In this document: in pieces, positions 63,257 to 64,000 of the stretch
Layout of the letters: every line of letters begins with the position of its first letter
How positions within the stretch are numbered: the stretch's first letter is position 1
NCBI GenBank assembly: GCA_036501185.1
Contig: DASYAU010000061.1
Coordinates: forward strand, 31,790-95,789
DNA: 64,000 nt
Source of the DNA: Korobacter sp036501185
GTDB taxonomy: Bacteria > Acidobacteriota > Terriglobia > Terriglobales > Acidobacteriaceae
Direction: 5' to 3'
Translations under genes and position numbers: made by a program
Notes under the pieces: generated by a model
The model's database searches: none
What the model was told of the DNA's origin: nothing
Seen by the model: only the letters and a program-made list of their open reading frames with translations

Positions 63257-64000
63257 GTGCTGCTGCGAGTTCGAGCAATATTCGTTGCGTTCGCCTGGGC
63301 GGCCATGCTGGGAACAGCGTTGGCACAAACGCCGGAGGAGGTGGTCCGGTGGATAGCGGAAGGACCGGCGACTGCCAAGCCCGGCGCACTCCTGCAGATC
63401 GGCTTAAAGGCGGTGATCCAGGAAGAGTGGCACGTGTACTCGATCTCGCAAATGCCGGGCGGTCCGACGCGCACCGTGATCTCGGTGCCCGACCATCAGC
63501 CGTTTGAGCGCGATGGATCTTTGAAGGCTCCGCTTCCACATACTGCCTTCGATCCAAATTTCAACATCGACACCGAAACGTATGAAGGCACGGTGCAGCT
63601 TAAGCTGCCGGTTCGCGTGGCCAAAAGTGTGCCAGCCGGCGCGCAGAAGATCGCGGTCGATATCCTTTTCCAGACCTGCAACGACACGACGTGCTTGCCC
63701 CCGCATACTACGCATCTGTTCGTGCCGGTGAAGATTGAGGCGGCGGCAGCTGCGGGAGTTACGGCTGCACCGTCAATTGCGACGCCTGCGGCGCCCGCTG
63801 TGCCCGTGGCGCCGGCTACTGTAACCACGGCTTCTCCAGCGGCGAATGGAGCGGCGCCGCCTTCGGCTCCTATTTCAGGTCCAACGGCACAGGTTCTCAG
63901 CCAGCACAGTCTTGGCTCGTTCATCTGGCTGGCGATGGTGATGGGAGCGCTGTCGTTGCTGACGCCGTGTGTGTTCCCGATGATACCGATCACGGTTTCG
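63257..64000 (+). CDS. dsbD: Thiol:disulfide interchange protein DsbD, 3' end beyond the window
   Basis: Inner-membrane reductant transporter that moves electrons from cytoplasmic thioredoxin to periplasmic thiol proteins. The frame stays open to the last base; 248 residues are visible. GTG 63257 has GGGAG 7 bp upstream; GTG 63251 is also in frame. Signal peptide RVRAIFVAFAWAAMLGTALAQ, DsbD-alpha domain with FQTCNDTTCLPP (Cys141, Cys146), a long Ala/Pro linker, then the first membrane helix of the beta domain, IWLAMVMGALSLLTPCVFPM, where Cys238 is one of the two electron-carrying membrane Cys. It likely supplies electrons to the neighbouring TPR-TlpA proteins. Confidence 0.93.
   Translation, partial: MLLRVRAIFVAFAWAAMLGTALAQTPEEVVRWIAEGPATAKPGALLQIGLKAVIQEEWHVYSISQMPGGPTRTVISVPDHQPFERDGSLKAPLPHTAFDPNFNIDTETYEGTVQLKLPVRVAKSVPAGAQKIAVDILFQTCNDTTCLPPHTTHLFVPVKIEAAAAAGVTAAPSIATPAAPAVPVAPATVTTASPAANGAAPPSAPISGPTAQVLSQHSLGSFIWLAMVMGALSLLTPCVFPMIPITVS

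Overview
This 64 kb window most likely comes from an Acidobacteriota chromosome (class Terriglobia, Koribacter-like). That assignment is an inference from gene content: very large Oar-type TonB-dependent receptors with an N-terminal carboxypeptidase-regulatory-like domain and no SusD partner, many TPR and thioredoxin-domain secreted proteins, Ser/Thr kinases fused to TPR or cyclase-like domains, a PxKF-type secreted protein, and GC-rich DNA with frequent GTG starts. No rRNA, CRISPR array, insertion sequence or prophage was seen. One tRNA gene (tRNA-Phe) is present.

Layout. 1-2.9 kb: end of a histidine-degradation (hut) operon (hutU, hutI). 3.0-6.5 kb: secreted M1 aminopeptidase, tRNA-Phe, small NTF2-like secreted protein. 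6.5-14.8 kb: carbohydrate block with a TonB receptor, a GH36-like alpha-galactosidase and a divergent six-hairpin glycosidase. 15.1-25.5 kb: a six-gene co-directional run (HEAT protein, processive GT2 synthase, TPR/TIM-barrel glycosidase-like protein, TPR/beta-barrel outer-membrane protein, TPR protein, membrane sulfatase-fold transferase) that looks like an exopolysaccharide synthesis, export and modification system with the logic of Pga but different parts. 25.6-33.5 kb: kinase-cyclase fusion, PfkB sugar kinase, Smr protein, an FAD-GDH-like gamma/alpha pair, kdsD, a PhyH-type dioxygenase and small proteins. 33.5-41.6 kb: pstS, an alkyltransferase-like DNA-repair protein, proS, a small membrane protein, a class A PBP and a DUF418 membrane protein. 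41.6-50.3 kb: discoidin-domain glycosidase, PxKF secreted protein, large kinase-TPR sensor.

50.8-64.0 kb is a second coherent system: two divergent operons around an Oar-type TonB receptor. They encode a TlpA-like thioredoxin, a free-standing DsbD-alpha domain, a secreted CxxC protein, two paralogous TPR-TlpA fusion proteins flanking an ECF sigma/anti-sigma pair, and a full DsbD that runs off the window edge. Together these suggest an envelope thiol-redox relay under its own sigma factor and linked to outer-membrane transport. This linkage is inferred from gene neighbourhood only.
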